NCBI GenBank assembly: GCA_030524585.1
Contig: JAUNGJ010000002.1
Location: 84,406 to 121,152 of the forward strand
Direction of reading: 5' to 3'
Length of the DNA: 36,747 nt
From: Eubacteriales bacterium
Lineage (GTDB): Bacteria > Bacillota > Clostridia > Lachnospirales > Lachnospiraceae
Below are positions 1 through 8,082 of this stretch, piece by piece. Within the stretch, counting starts at the first letter, position 1. Every line of letters starts with the position of its first letter. The notes under the pieces were generated by a model, which ran no database searches, was not told the DNA's origin, and saw nothing but the letters and a program-made list of their open reading frames with translations. Both the position numbers and the translations under genes were made by a program.

Positions 1-1
1 A

Positions 2-157
2 GGAACCCTGGCCAAGATGGCGCGGGGCGAGATGGTAAGATTTATGGCGGAGAATCAGGTGCAGGAAGCAGAAGAGCTTAAGAAGTTCCGGGCGCTTGGA
101 TTCAAATATAATGAAGGACTGTCCTGCGAAGACAGGATGGTTTTTGTGGCAGATTAG
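2..157 (+). CDS. yaaA: YaaA family protein (DUF328), C-terminal fragment
   Basis: This is the last 51 codons of a gene that begins before the window. The frame is open from base 2 to TAG at 155-157. The peptide contains KMARGEMVRFMAEN followed by a short acidic stretch and a LGFKYNEGLS segment ending MVFVAD. This matches the C-terminus of the YaaA/DUF328 family (KxARGxMxRFxxEN, then GYxF and a final hydrophobic strand). In Escherichia coli, YaaA helps limit free iron during peroxide stress; its biochemistry is a DNA-binding fold of uncertain activity. The assignment rests on the C-terminal motif only. The gene ends 16 nt before the next start codon, so the two are probably co-transcribed. Confidence 0.75.
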   Translation, partial: GTLAKMARGEMVRFMAENQVQEAEELKKFRALGFKYNEGLSCEDRMVFVAD

Positions 158-173
158 AAGGTGTGAAGGAATT

Positions 174-1172
174 ATGGCACGGGGTGCAAACCAAAAGTTA
201 AAACTACTGTATTTAATGAAGATTCTTCTGGAGCGAACGGACGAGTATCACAGCATGACTATGCCGGAAATAATCAGCGCCCTTGAAGAATATGGCATTT
301 CTGCCGAACGTAAGAGCGTTTATGGGGATTTGCAGCTGCTAGAGGACTACGGCCTGGATATTGTGGGAGAGAAGAATGGCAAGTATTACCGCTATTATGT
401 GGCGAGCCGGGAGTTTGAACTCCCAGAGCTGAAGCTTCTGGTAGATGCAGTGCAGTCCTCCAAATTTGTGACGGAGCGCAAATCCAATGAACTGATCCGG
501 AAAATTGAGCATCTGGGAAGCATCCATGAAGCAAGGCAGCTGCAGCGTCAGGTCTATGTGTCCGGAAGGATTAAGACCATGAATGAAAGTATTTACTATA
601 ATGTGGATGAGATTCACAGCGCCATTAACAGCAATGTGAAGATTCGTTTCCAGTATTTTCAGTGGAATATAAATAAGGAAACAGAGCTGCGTCATGGCGG
701 CAGATTTTACTGTATCAGTCCATGGGGCGTGTCCTGGGATAACGAAAATTATTATATGATTGGCTATGACAGCGAGGCGGAATGTATTAAATATTACCGG
801 GTGGACAAGATGCTGAATCTTTCAGCATCAGAAGAGCCAAGGGAGGGGAAGAGGGCCTTTGAGGAGCTTGATATGGCAGCGCTCTCGAAGAAGACCTTCA
901 GCATGTTTGCCGGCAGAGAACAGTATGTGAAGCTGGAATTTAAAAATGAGATGGCCGGCATCGTCATCGACCGGTTTGGAAAGGATATTTCGCTGATCAG
1001 GAAAGGAAGGGGTTCTTTTGTGATCAACGTGAATGTGGCGGTCAGCAGACAATTTCTGGCCTGGATCATTTCCCTTGGAGACGGAGTGCGGATTCTTGGA
1101 CCTGAGACAGTAGTTGAACAGATGCGGGAGGAAGCGGTAAGATTAGCGGCAGTTTATGGAGGAACATTATGA
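174..1172 (+). CDS. WYL-domain transcriptional regulator (HTH + WYL)
   Basis: A 332-residue protein beginning MARGANQKLK. The N-terminal ~75 residues form a winged helix typical of HTH_11/DeoR-type regulators (PEIISALEEYGISAERKSVYGDLQLLEDYGLDIV). The middle holds a WYL domain (IRFQYFQWN..., then YCISPWGVSWDNENYYMIGYD), and a WCX-type C-terminal extension follows. WYL domains bind nucleotides or nucleic-acid ligands in the members studied, but the ligand here is unknown. An in-frame ATG at 96 would lengthen the protein, but it lies inside yaaA and has no ribosome binding site. The ATG at 174 follows GAAGGA and starts the conserved region. The stop overlaps the start of the next gene by 4 nt (ATGA), indicating translational coupling. 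Confidence 0.85.
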   Translation: MARGANQKLKLLYLMKILLERTDEYHSMTMPEIISALEEYGISAERKSVYGDLQLLEDYGLDIVGEKNGKYYRYYVASREFELPELKLLVDAVQSSKFVTERKSNELIRKIEHLGSIHEARQLQRQVYVSGRIKTMNESIYYNVDEIHSAINSNVKIRFQYFQWNINKETELRHGGRFYCISPWGVSWDNENYYMIGYDSEAECIKYYRVDKMLNLSASEEPREGKRAFEELDMAALSKKTFSMFAGREQYVKLEFKNEMAGIVIDRFGKDISLIRKGRGSFVINVNVAVSRQFLAWIISLGDGVRILGPETVVEQMREEAVRLAAVYGGTL

Positions 1173-1852
1173 TAGGAACAATTGTAAATACCTGCACGAT
1201 TGCGACGGGTACGGTAATCGGAAGTGTGGTAAAAAAAGGAATTAAACCAAAGTATCAGGATTCACTGTTTAACGCCATGGGTTTTGCGGCAACAGCGCTG
1301 GGGATCAATGCGGTGGTGAGCCATATGCCGGATAGTAATTACCCGGTGCTTTTTATTGTCAGTCTGGCAGTCGGAAGTCTGTTTGGCGCAGTGATTGATC
1401 TGGATGCAAGATTCCAGAGGCTGGTGACTAAGTATGCATCATCCAATCTGGGGCAGGGATTATCCAGCGCGGTGCTTCTCTACTGTATCGGTACCTTATC
1501 CATTCTGGGACCGGTGATGAGCGCCATGTACGGGGATAATACGTATCTATTTACCAATGCGACGCTGGATCTGGTGACATCGATGGTGTTTGCCTCTACC
1601 TATGGCATTGGGATGATTCTCGCAGCTCCTATTCTGTTTATATGGCAGGGAAGTATCTATCTGCTGGCATACTACGGTGCGGGAGGGTTCTTCTCCGATG
1701 ATCTGATGTGCGAGCTGTCAATTGTGGGCGGCGTGCTGATTGCAAGCTCAGGACTTGGCATTCTGAAAATCAAAGACTGTAAGACCCTGAATATGCTTCC
1801 GGCGCTGCTGGTACCGATCTTATTCTTTGTAATAAAAAATACTTTACTTTAG
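1169..1852 (+). CDS. DUF554 family membrane protein (YdfK/YqgA-like)
   Basis: A 227-residue, strongly hydrophobic protein with about six to seven membrane-spanning segments. It begins MIGTIVNTCTIATGTVIGS, the conserved N-terminus of the DUF554 family: a short reentrant glycine-rich segment followed by the VVKKGIKPKYQD loop. Length is normal for the family. Function is unknown; members are predicted transporters or channels. The start overlaps the WYL regulator stop (ATGA), and that regulator's AGGAGG-like end region supplies the ribosome binding site. The two probably form one unit. Family assignment is confident, role is not. Confidence 0.85.
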   Translation: MIGTIVNTCTIATGTVIGSVVKKGIKPKYQDSLFNAMGFAATALGINAVVSHMPDSNYPVLFIVSLAVGSLFGAVIDLDARFQRLVTKYASSNLGQGLSSAVLLYCIGTLSILGPVMSAMYGDNTYLFTNATLDLVTSMVFASTYGIGMILAAPILFIWQGSIYLLAYYGAGGFFSDDLMCELSIVGGVLIASSGLGILKIKDCKTLNMLPALLVPILFFVIKNTLL

Positions 1853-1871
1853 TATGCTACCATGCTACAAT
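1843..1871 (+). promoter_or_regulatory. Predicted sigma-A promoter for the amino-acid ABC transporter
   Basis: TTTACT (1843-1848), a 17-nt spacer, then TACAAT (1866-1871) preceded by TGC, which makes an extended -10. It sits at the end of the DUF554 gene and about 40 nt before the lipoprotein gene start at 1910, so the transporter can be expressed independently of the genes before it. Seen by inspection only. Confidence 0.55.
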
Positions 1872-1909
1872 ACTACTTGGTTAGCAGAATGAAAAGTGGA
1901 GGGATTATT

Positions 1910-2713
1910 ATGAAAAAGAAAATCATTGCAATTATGCTGTGTATGGCTATGGTACTTTCTATGACAGCCTGCGGCGGAAGCGATTCCGACAGCGGGGAGA
2001 GCAGTAACAGTACAGAGACAGAAAGTGATGTGGATTACATCAAGGATAAGGGAACGCTGATTGTTGGTATTACCGAGTTCGCGCCGATGGATTACAAGGA
2101 TGATTCCGGCGAGTGGATTGGATTTGATGCGGACATGGCGAAGCTGGTTGCTGAGGAGCTGGGTGTTGAAGCCGAGTTCGTAGAGATTGACTGGGACAAC
2201 AAGATCATGGAGCTTGATTCTCAGAATATCGATGTTGTCTGGAATGGTATGACACTTACCGATGAAGTTACCTCTTCTATGGAGTGCACAAAGGCATACT
2301 GCAATAACGCACAGGTAGTTGTGGTTCCGGCGGATAAGAAAGACGCGGATCTGACAGAGCTTACCTTTGCAGTTGAGGCTGGTTCAGCCGGTGAAGCGGT
2401 TGCAGAAGAGAATGGATACAATGTAAATTCCGTGGCATCTCAGGCAGATGCACTGATGGAAGTTGCTTCTGGGACATCTGATGCGGCTATCATCGACCTT
2501 TTGATGGCAGGCGCTATGATCGGCGAGGGGACAAGCTATCCGGATCTGATTCATACAGAGGAGCTGACAACAGAGGAATATGGTGTTGGCTGCCGTAAGG
2601 GATCTGATCTGGCAGAATATATCAACGACCTGTTTGCTAAGACTTATGAAGATGGCAGAATGCTGGAGATCGCTGAGGAGTACGGCGTTCAGGAGGCTGT
2701 AGTAGAGCAGTAA
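1910..2713 (+). CDS. Amino-acid ABC transporter substrate-binding lipoprotein
   Basis: A 267-residue family 3 periplasmic-binding-type protein. The N-terminus has a lysine-rich, hydrophobic signal peptide ending SMTAC, with Cys21 as the predicted lipid-modified residue, followed by a Gly/Ser/Asp linker. The mature part starts with KGTLIVGITEFAPMDYKDDSGEWIGFDADMAK, the classic family 3 opening lobe. It also has EIDWDNKIMELDSQNIDVVWNGMT, which contacts ligand in relatives. The first ATG of the open frame (1862) is ignored, because the ATG at 1910 follows GTGGAGGG at ideal spacing and starts the signal peptide. It precedes the permease and ATPase genes. The substrate is probably a polar or sulphur amino acid (cystine/glutamine group), but the sequence does not decide which. 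Confidence 0.9.
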   Translation: MKKKIIAIMLCMAMVLSMTACGGSDSDSGESSNSTETESDVDYIKDKGTLIVGITEFAPMDYKDDSGEWIGFDADMAKLVAEELGVEAEFVEIDWDNKIMELDSQNIDVVWNGMTLTDEVTSSMECTKAYCNNAQVVVVPADKKDADLTELTFAVEAGSAGEAVAEENGYNVNSVASQADALMEVASGTSDAAIIDLLMAGAMIGEGTSYPDLIHTEELTTEEYGVGCRKGSDLAEYINDLFAKTYEDGRMLEIAEEYGVQEAVVEQ

Positions 2714-2755
2714 AAGTCTGACAGAGCAGCCAGACATAAGGAGAATAATGCGTGG

Positions 2756-2784
2756 AAGGCAGAGAGCACACCGCTCTCTGCCTT
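2756..2784 (+). terminator. Intra-operon hairpin, probable partial terminator
   Basis: A 12-bp perfect stem (AAGGCAGAGAGC, 2756-2767, with GCTCTCTGCCTT, 2773-2784) closes a 5-nt loop, followed only by TTGTGTGC. With no long U-run, this is more likely an attenuator or mRNA-stabilising hairpin that sets a binding-protein-rich ratio than a full stop. Confidence 0.6.
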
Positions 2785-2837
2785 GTGTGCTTGTTGTCAG
2801 AACAGATACACATATCACATATGAGGGAGAAAGGAAT

Positions 2838-3494
2838 ATGTTTGGAACAGTAACACTGGAATTGATGAAAGGTCTGTGGACCACATTTCAGATATTTATT
2901 TTGACACTGATATTTGCGCTTCCGGCAGGATTGATACTGGGACTTGGAAGTACCAGCAGATGGAAGCCTCTCCGGTATCTGATTCAGGTATTCGTCTGGA
3001 TCATCCGGGGGACGCCGCTGATGCTGCAGCTGATCATTATTTTCTACGGGCCGGGTCTTTGGCTTGGACGGAATATCTGGAGTGGAAATGAAGCGGGCCG
3101 TATCACGGCTACGGTGGTAGCGTTTGTAATTAATTATGCCTGCTATTTCTCCGTGATTTTCCGGGGCGGCATTGAGGGCGTGCCGGTTGGTCAGAGAGAG
3201 GCCGGGCAGGTACTTGGCATGACCAAGAGTCAGATATTTTTCAAAATTACGCTGCTGCAGATGGTGAAACGTGTGGTACCGCCGATGTCGAATGAGATCA
3301 TCACATTGGTTAAGGATACTTCTCTTGCGCGGATCATCGCTGCTTATGAGCTGACGTTTGCGGGGTATTCCTTTATGAAATCAGCAGGTCTTACCTGGCC
3401 GCTGTTCTATACGGGCGTATTCTATCTGGCGTTTGTAGGAATCCTTACGCTGCTGTTTAACTATATTGAGAAGAAATTGTCTTATTTTAGGTAG
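2838..3494 (+). CDS. Amino-acid ABC transporter permease
   Basis: A 218-residue inner-membrane subunit of the HisM/GlnP type with about five transmembrane segments. Residues ~10-35 form the first helix (GLWTTFQIFILTLIFALPAG). The segment containing VVAFVINYACYFSVIFRGGIEGVPVGQREAGQVLGM is the EAA loop that docks onto the ATPase. The start at 2838 follows GGGAGAAAGG. A start further upstream in the same frame would run through the hairpin at 2756-2784 and lacks a ribosome binding site. It pairs with the lipoprotein before it and the ATPase 14 nt after it. Confidence 0.9.
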   Translation: MFGTVTLELMKGLWTTFQIFILTLIFALPAGLILGLGSTSRWKPLRYLIQVFVWIIRGTPLMLQLIIIFYGPGLWLGRNIWSGNEAGRITATVVAFVINYACYFSVIFRGGIEGVPVGQREAGQVLGMTKSQIFFKITLLQMVKRVVPPMSNEIITLVKDTSLARIIAAYELTFAGYSFMKSAGLTWPLFYTGVFYLAFVGILTLLFNYIEKKLSYFR

Positions 3495-3508
3495 GAGGTG
3501 CGGATAGA

Positions 3509-4294
3509 ATGGCGATTTTGGAAGTTAAAAATATTGAGAAACATTTTGGAAGCACCAAGGTACTGAAGGATGTGAGCTTTTCTCTGGAAGAGGGGAATGC
3601 GCTGGCGATCATCGGCTCGTCCGGTTCCGGTAAGACCACCCTTCTTCGGTGCCTGAACTTTCTGGAGAAACCGAATCAGGGAATGATTTCGGTAAAGGGC
3701 GAGACGGTATTTGACGCCTCCCAGCCGGTAAAGATGAGTGAACAGGAGCTTCGGAGCAAGCGTCTGCACTTTGGAATGGTATTTCAGGCCTTCCATCTGT
3801 TCCCACAGTATACCGCACTGGAAAATGTCACCCTTGCAGAGAAGCTTCTTGCCCAGGAACGGGAAGATTATAAACAGAATAAGAAACAGATCCTGGCGGA
3901 GATTGAGGAGCATGGAAAGGAGCTCTTAGACCAGATGGGACTTGCAGACAGAGCAGGACATTATCCACATCAGCTGTCCGGAGGACAGCAGCAGCGGGTG
4001 GCAATTGCACGGGCGCTGGCGCTGAAGCCGGATATTCTGTGCTTTGACGAGCCGACATCGGCTCTTGATCCGGAGCTGACCGGCGAGGTGCTGAAGGTAA
4101 TCCGGGGATTGGCGGACCAGAAGACTACCATGATCATCGTCACGCATGAGATGGCCTTTGCCAGAGATGTGGCGGACCAGATTATTTTTATGGATGAGGG
4201 ATACATTGTGGAGCAGGGAGAGGCGAAGCAGGTCATCGACAATCCGAGAGAAGAAAGAACCAGACAGTTTCTGTCCAGATATTCCCAGGGATAG
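3509..4294 (+). CDS. Amino-acid ABC transporter ATP-binding protein
   Basis: A 261-residue ABC ATPase of the GlnQ/HisP group. Walker A is GSSGSGKTT at residues 36-44, the Q-loop lies in GMVFQAFHLFPQYT (~89-102), the ABC signature LSGGQQQR starts at 156, Walker B is ILCFDEP (176-182) and the H-loop is IVTHEMAFA. All catalytic residues are present. The Y-rich insert between the Q-loop and the signature (EREDYKQNKKQ) is slightly longer than in GlnQ. It starts after TAGGAGGTGCGG, 14 nt behind the permease, and ends just before a hairpin terminator. It energises the importer formed with the two preceding products. Confidence 0.93.
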   Translation: MAILEVKNIEKHFGSTKVLKDVSFSLEEGNALAIIGSSGSGKTTLLRCLNFLEKPNQGMISVKGETVFDASQPVKMSEQELRSKRLHFGMVFQAFHLFPQYTALENVTLAEKLLAQEREDYKQNKKQILAEIEEHGKELLDQMGLADRAGHYPHQLSGGQQQRVAIARALALKPDILCFDEPTSALDPELTGEVLKVIRGLADQKTTMIIVTHEMAFARDVADQIIFMDEGYIVEQGEAKQVIDNPREERTRQFLSRYSQG

Positions 4295-4318
4295 AGGCAA
4301 AACCAGATTATGATTTGT

Positions 4319-4353
4319 AAAAGGCAGTGCGCCGTAAGGTGCAGCTGCCTTTT
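4319..4353 (+). terminator. Rho-independent terminator of the ABC transporter operon
   Basis: AAAGGCAG (4320-4327) pairs with CTGCCTTT (4345-4352) around an inner GTGC...GCAG region, ending in a short T-run. It lies 25 nt after the ATPase stop. The stretch 4354-4495 that follows is AT-rich and shows no gene or clear promoter pair. Confidence 0.65.
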
Positions 4354-4495
4354 GCTTATGTCATAGGAAATGTACAATCTTTTTTGGCGTAAAAAAGAAA
4401 TGATCTTTATGCAAAATTTCAAATTTTGTTAAAAATAGAATGGATTTTTCTTCTATATTGTGAATTGAATGGATGCAGATCAAAGATTAAAATAA

Positions 4496-5476
4496 ATGAC
4501 GGTGATGAAAATGGAGCAGAAAAAGCGGGAATATCTTTTTGATAATTATAAAGTTTTATTAATTGTATTGGTGGTCATTGGACATTTTATCGAACCATGT
4601 TATGACCAGAATCCTTTTTTGTATGAGCTGAAGTGGGGAATTGTGGCCTTCCATATGCCGGCATTTATTTTTATTTCCGGCTACTTTTCCAAGAAAAATC
4701 CGTCGATTAAAAAGCTGATTGGCGGTCTGGTCATTCCCTATTTTGTATATGAGATCATTTATTATCTTTTATATACCCTGATTTTGGACAAGGATACGGA
4801 ACTGTATTTTACCAGACCCAAATTTAGTCTGTGGTATCTGATGGCATTATTTGTGTGGCGTCTGGCTGCACCTTTGGTGAGAAAGGTACCGTATCATATG
4901 ATTCTTTCTCTTGGGGCAGGACTTCTGATTGGACTTGTGGGGCTTGGCAACTTTCTTTCGATACCGAGGATTGTTTTCTTCTTTCCGTTTTTCCTGGCAG
5001 GAATGGAATTTGACAGCAGCTGGCTTGCTAAATTCCGCAACAGGGAAGGATACATTGGAGCGCTTGCGATGCTGGGGACGCTGGCAGTATTTCTGTTTAC
5101 GGATGAATACCACCATCGGTTATCTGTAAAAATTTTTTACGGACGCTATTCTTATGGGGGATTGGGTCTTGGAACGCTGGAGGGAATCCTGATCCGGATG
5201 GCCTGCTACGCAATTTCGTTCCTGCTGATATATCTGTTCATGCTGGTGCTGCCGTCCGAGAAAAAATCCTATTCTTATCTGGGAGAACGAACGATGGCGG
5301 TCTATATTTTTCATGGATTGATCTACAGCTGCCTGAAATATGGCTCGTCAATTCTGGCATCTGTGGAGAGCATGGGGGAGAGCCTGCTTCTGATTGTATT
5401 CTGTCTTGCACTGGTTTGGATAGTATCCAGGAAGCCTTTTGTCCTGCTTACGAATAAGATTGCGCATATGGTATAA
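4496..5476 (+). CDS. Acyltransferase 3 family membrane protein
   Basis: A 326-residue integral membrane protein with about ten predicted helices. It starts with charged residues and then LFDNYKVLLIVLVVIGHFIEP, the family's first helix with its conserved His. The segment AFHMPAFIFISGYF is the second hallmark of acyltransferase 3 (OafA/WecH/NodX-like, COG3594 type). Such enzymes O-acetylate cell-surface glycans or small metabolites from cytosolic acetyl-CoA; the acceptor here cannot be told. The start is uncertain: ATGs at 4496, 4505 and 4511 are in frame and none has a strong ribosome binding site. The gene stands alone between a terminator and the next promoter. Confidence 0.8.
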   Translation: MTVMKMEQKKREYLFDNYKVLLIVLVVIGHFIEPCYDQNPFLYELKWGIVAFHMPAFIFISGYFSKKNPSIKKLIGGLVIPYFVYEIIYYLLYTLILDKDTELYFTRPKFSLWYLMALFVWRLAAPLVRKVPYHMILSLGAGLLIGLVGLGNFLSIPRIVFFFPFFLAGMEFDSSWLAKFRNREGYIGALAMLGTLAVFLFTDEYHHRLSVKIFYGRYSYGGLGLGTLEGILIRMACYAISFLLIYLFMLVLPSEKKSYSYLGERTMAVYIFHGLIYSCLKYGSSILASVESMGESLLLIVFCLALVWIVSRKPFVLLTNKIAHMV

Positions 5477-5477
5477 T
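5469..5477 (+). promoter_or_regulatory. Extended -10 promoter for the M18 aminopeptidase
   Basis: TGGTATAAT (TGn plus a perfect TATAAT) overlaps the acyltransferase stop codon, 27 nt before the aminopeptidase start. No good -35 is present, which extended -10 promoters tolerate. The same 9-mer occurs at 14125-14133. Confidence 0.5.
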
Positions 5478-5503
5478 ATGGATATATGGGAGGAATTGCA
5501 GAT

Positions 5504-6832
5504 ATGGAACACACATTTACAGATAGCTTATTTCGTTTTATAGAATCGGGGCCGACGCCGTTTCACGCAGTGGACAGCATGAAGCGCACGCTGGACAGAA
5601 AAGGATACAGACAGCTTTTGGAGGGAGAATCGTGGGAGCTTTCGGAGGGCGGGAAATACTATGTTATTCGCAACGGATCATCTCTGATTGCATTTCGTAT
5701 TCCGACCGCTTCTCTGCGGGGCTTTCAGATCATGGCAAGTCACAGCGACGCGCCATGCCTGAAGATTAAGGAAAACCCAGAGCTAAGGTCGGAAAATGCC
5801 TATGTGAAGCTTAATGTGGAAAAATATGGCGGTATGCTGTGCGCATCCTGGTTTGACCGTCCCTTATCGGTAGCGGGAAGGGTTATGGTCCGAACAGAGG
5901 ATGGTATTGCTGCAAAGCTTGTGAATGTGAAGAGAGATCTTCTGATGATCCCAAGCCTTGCGATCCATATGAACCGGGAGGCTAATGAAGGATACAGATA
6001 TAATGCACAGAAGGATCTGCTGCCATTATATGGACTATCTTCGGAAAATGGACAGAAGCCGGAAGACCTCATGGAAATGATTGCCCGGGAAGCCGGAATA
6101 AAAGAAGAGATCCTGGGAAGTGATCTTTATGTGTATAACCGGATGGCGGGAACGGTCTGGGGGGCGAATCGGGAATTTATGTCTATCGGAAAACTGGATG
6201 ATCTGGAGTGCGCATTTGCATCTATGAAAGGCTTTCTGAAAGCAGAAGAGAGAGAGCGTATTCCAGTTCACTGTGTCTATGATAATGAAGAAGTAGGAAG
6301 CGCTACGAAACAGGGAGCGGCATCTACATTTCTGGCAGATACGCTGATCCGAATCAATGAAGCCCTGGGAGGAAATGACGGAAGCTACCGGAGAGCGCTC
6401 GCATCCAGCCTGATGCTGTCGGCAGATAATGCTCATGCGGTACATCCTAATTATCCGGAGAAATCCTGCCCCGGCAACCGCCCGCTTATCAATGGAGGAA
6501 TTGTAATTAAGTTCAGCGGAAACCAGAAATATACTTCTGATGCAGTGTCGGCAGGGATGTTTCGGAAGATCTGTGAGGCGGCAGCGGTACCGACTCAGGT
6601 ATTTACCAACCGCTCAGATATGGCAGGCGGGTCTACGCTGGGAAACATTTCCGGCACGCAGGTTGCGGTGAATTGTGTAGATATCGGACTTCCCCAGCTG
6701 GCAATGCATTCCAGCTATGAGACTGCGGGAGTTGAGGACTTGGGATATTTGATTCGTGCTGCAAAAGCATTCTATGAGTCATCGATAGAAGAAACAGGAT
6801 ATGGAGAATACAGAATATCTGCCGTTGGCTAA
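5504..6832 (+). CDS. M18 family aminopeptidase (aspartyl aminopeptidase type)
   Basis: A 442-residue cytosolic metallopeptidase. It opens FIESGPTPFHAVDSM, the M18 signature. The metal ligand segments are visible: MASHSDAPCLKIKENPEL (His/Asp), VYDNEEVGSATKQGA (Glu catalytic/ligand pair), LMLSADNAHAVHPNYPEK, and the C-terminal LAMHSSYETAG His. The domain-swapped beta insert lies between residues ~95 and 230. The enzyme removes N-terminal residues, often acidic ones, from peptides. The start at 5504 follows GGGAGGA at proper distance; an ATG 18 nt upstream would overlap that site. The gene is followed by a bidirectional terminator. In an amino-acid-fermenting cell it probably recycles peptides. 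Confidence 0.93.
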   Translation: MEHTFTDSLFRFIESGPTPFHAVDSMKRTLDRKGYRQLLEGESWELSEGGKYYVIRNGSSLIAFRIPTASLRGFQIMASHSDAPCLKIKENPELRSENAYVKLNVEKYGGMLCASWFDRPLSVAGRVMVRTEDGIAAKLVNVKRDLLMIPSLAIHMNREANEGYRYNAQKDLLPLYGLSSENGQKPEDLMEMIAREAGIKEEILGSDLYVYNRMAGTVWGANREFMSIGKLDDLECAFASMKGFLKAEERERIPVHCVYDNEEVGSATKQGAASTFLADTLIRINEALGGNDGSYRRALASSLMLSADNAHAVHPNYPEKSCPGNRPLINGGIVIKFSGNQKYTSDAVSAGMFRKICEAAAVPTQVFTNRSDMAGGSTLGNISGTQVAVNCVDIGLPQLAMHSSYETAGVEDLGYLIRAAKAFYESSIEETGYGEYRISAVG

Positions 6833-6854
6833 GTGATTTCGGAGAATACCTTGA

Positions 6855-6898
6855 GAGAATGGCGCTGGATTTTTATATTTATCCAGCGCCATTCTTTG
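6855..6898. terminator. Bidirectional terminator between convergent genes
   Basis: A 15-bp perfect stem (AGAATGGCGCTGGAT, 6856-6870, with its complement at 6881-6895) closes a 10-nt AT loop. T-runs on both sides serve the aminopeptidase (plus) and the methyltransferase ending at 6909 (minus). Confidence 0.85.
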
Positions 6899-6908
6899 TA
6901 TGATCGTT

Positions 6909-7769
6909 TTAGTTTGCTTCCCATCTTCCGGAGGCACCGCATGGAAGTATCAGACCAGTGCTGGAGACTGGAAGACCAATTTCCTGGGATTCTACAGTTC
7001 CCTTATAGGATTTGAGCTCGGTGCTCAGCATATAGGTAAGTACCGCCGGCGCTAATCCGGTGGTGTATGAATTTACCAGAAAGAATAAAGGTTCATCGGA
7101 AAGAATATTGGTACACAGCCTGATAAATGCATGTATGGAATCTTCGATCTTCCAGATTTCCCCTTTTGGACCCCTTCCATAGGAGGGAGGATCCATAATA
7201 ATGGCATCATAATGATTTCCTCTGCGGATTTCCCGCTCTACAAATTTGACGCAGTCATCTACCAGCCAGCGGATCGGCGCATCTTTGAGTCCGGAAGATA
7301 CAGCGTTTTCCTTTGCCCAGGTTACCATGCCTTTAGATGCATCTACATGGGTAACCTTTGCGCCGGCAGCAGCAGCTGCCAGGGTGGCGCCGCCAGTGTA
7401 GGCAAACAGGTTCAGTACTTTGATTTCCCGCCCGGCCGTTTGGATTTTCCTGGAAAACCAATCCCAGTTGACTGCCTGCTCCGGGAACAATCCTGTATGT
7501 TTGAAATTAAAGGGCTTCAGATTAAAGGTCAGAGTCTTATAATGGATAGACCACTGTTCGGGAAGATTGAAAAATTCCCATTCGCCGCCGCCTTTTCTGC
7601 TGCGGTGATAGTGGCCGTTCTTATGTTTCCAGCCTTTTTCTTTTCTGGGAGTGTCCCAGATCACCTGTGGGTCGGGACGGACCAGAAGGTAATCGCCCCA
7701 GCGTTCCAGCTTCTCACCCCTGCTGCAATCTATTACTTCGTATTCTTTCCATCCATCTGCAATCCACAT
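6909..7769 (-). CDS. Class I SAM-dependent methyltransferase (RlmI/COG1092-like)
   Basis: A 286-residue Rossmann-fold methyltransferase. The N-terminal ~90 residues form a small cap domain (GDYLLVRPDPQVIWDTPRKE). The SAM motif I is VLNLFAYTGGATLAAAAAGA, the acidic strand-2 residue is in VTHVDASKG, and motif IV is IIMDPPSYGRGPKGE. The DPPSYGRG motif is shared with rRNA m5C/m2G methyltransferases of the RlmI/RlmL group, so an rRNA or other nucleic-acid substrate is likely, though the PUA domain of true RlmI is missing. The start at 7769 follows GAGAGGA on the minus strand. It is convergent with the aminopeptidase. Confidence 0.85.
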   Translation of the reverse strand: MWIADGWKEYEVIDCSRGEKLERWGDYLLVRPDPQVIWDTPRKEKGWKHKNGHYHRSRKGGGEWEFFNLPEQWSIHYKTLTFNLKPFNFKHTGLFPEQAVNWDWFSRKIQTAGREIKVLNLFAYTGGATLAAAAAGAKVTHVDASKGMVTWAKENAVSSGLKDAPIRWLVDDCVKFVEREIRRGNHYDAIIMDPPSYGRGPKGEIWKIEDSIHAFIRLCTNILSDEPLFFLVNSYTTGLAPAVLTYMLSTELKSYKGTVESQEIGLPVSSTGLILPCGASGRWEAN

Positions 7770-7962
7770 AATCTATCCTCTCTACCGCTTCCGCGCGGTG
7801 TTCTTTTTGTGTCTGTCGCTATGCGTATTCATTTTACCATGCCATCTTATAAAAGAAAAGCGGGAATTTGCTCCTGATAAAGGAGAGTTATATATAAATA
7901 TCTATAATACGGTGATATATAGAAAATATTTATAAAATAGTGTATATATAGAGCTTGTCTAT

Positions 7963-7991
7963 TTGAAGAAATATGGGTAGAATTATATAAT
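7963..7991 (+). promoter_or_regulatory. Predicted promoter of the selenium operon
   Basis: TTGAAG (7963-7968), a 17-nt spacer, then a perfect TATAAT (7986-7991). Predicted transcription start is about 85 nt before yedF. The surrounding 7770-8082 stretch is very AT-rich and otherwise empty; it also has to hold the minus-strand promoter for the methyltransferase, which I could not place. Confidence 0.6.
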
Positions 7992-8082
7992 AGATTTAAA
8001 AGAATAATGTTTACCACAGGCACTTTTGATGATAGAATATATCTATAAGTGAAAGAATGTGGGCGAGAAAGGTGGAAATAAA

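Noticed and set aside
7131-7877. A 248-codon plus-strand frame opposite the methyltransferase
   Set aside because: The minus-strand protein carries the SAM and DPPSYGRG motifs; the plus frame has no recognisable domain.
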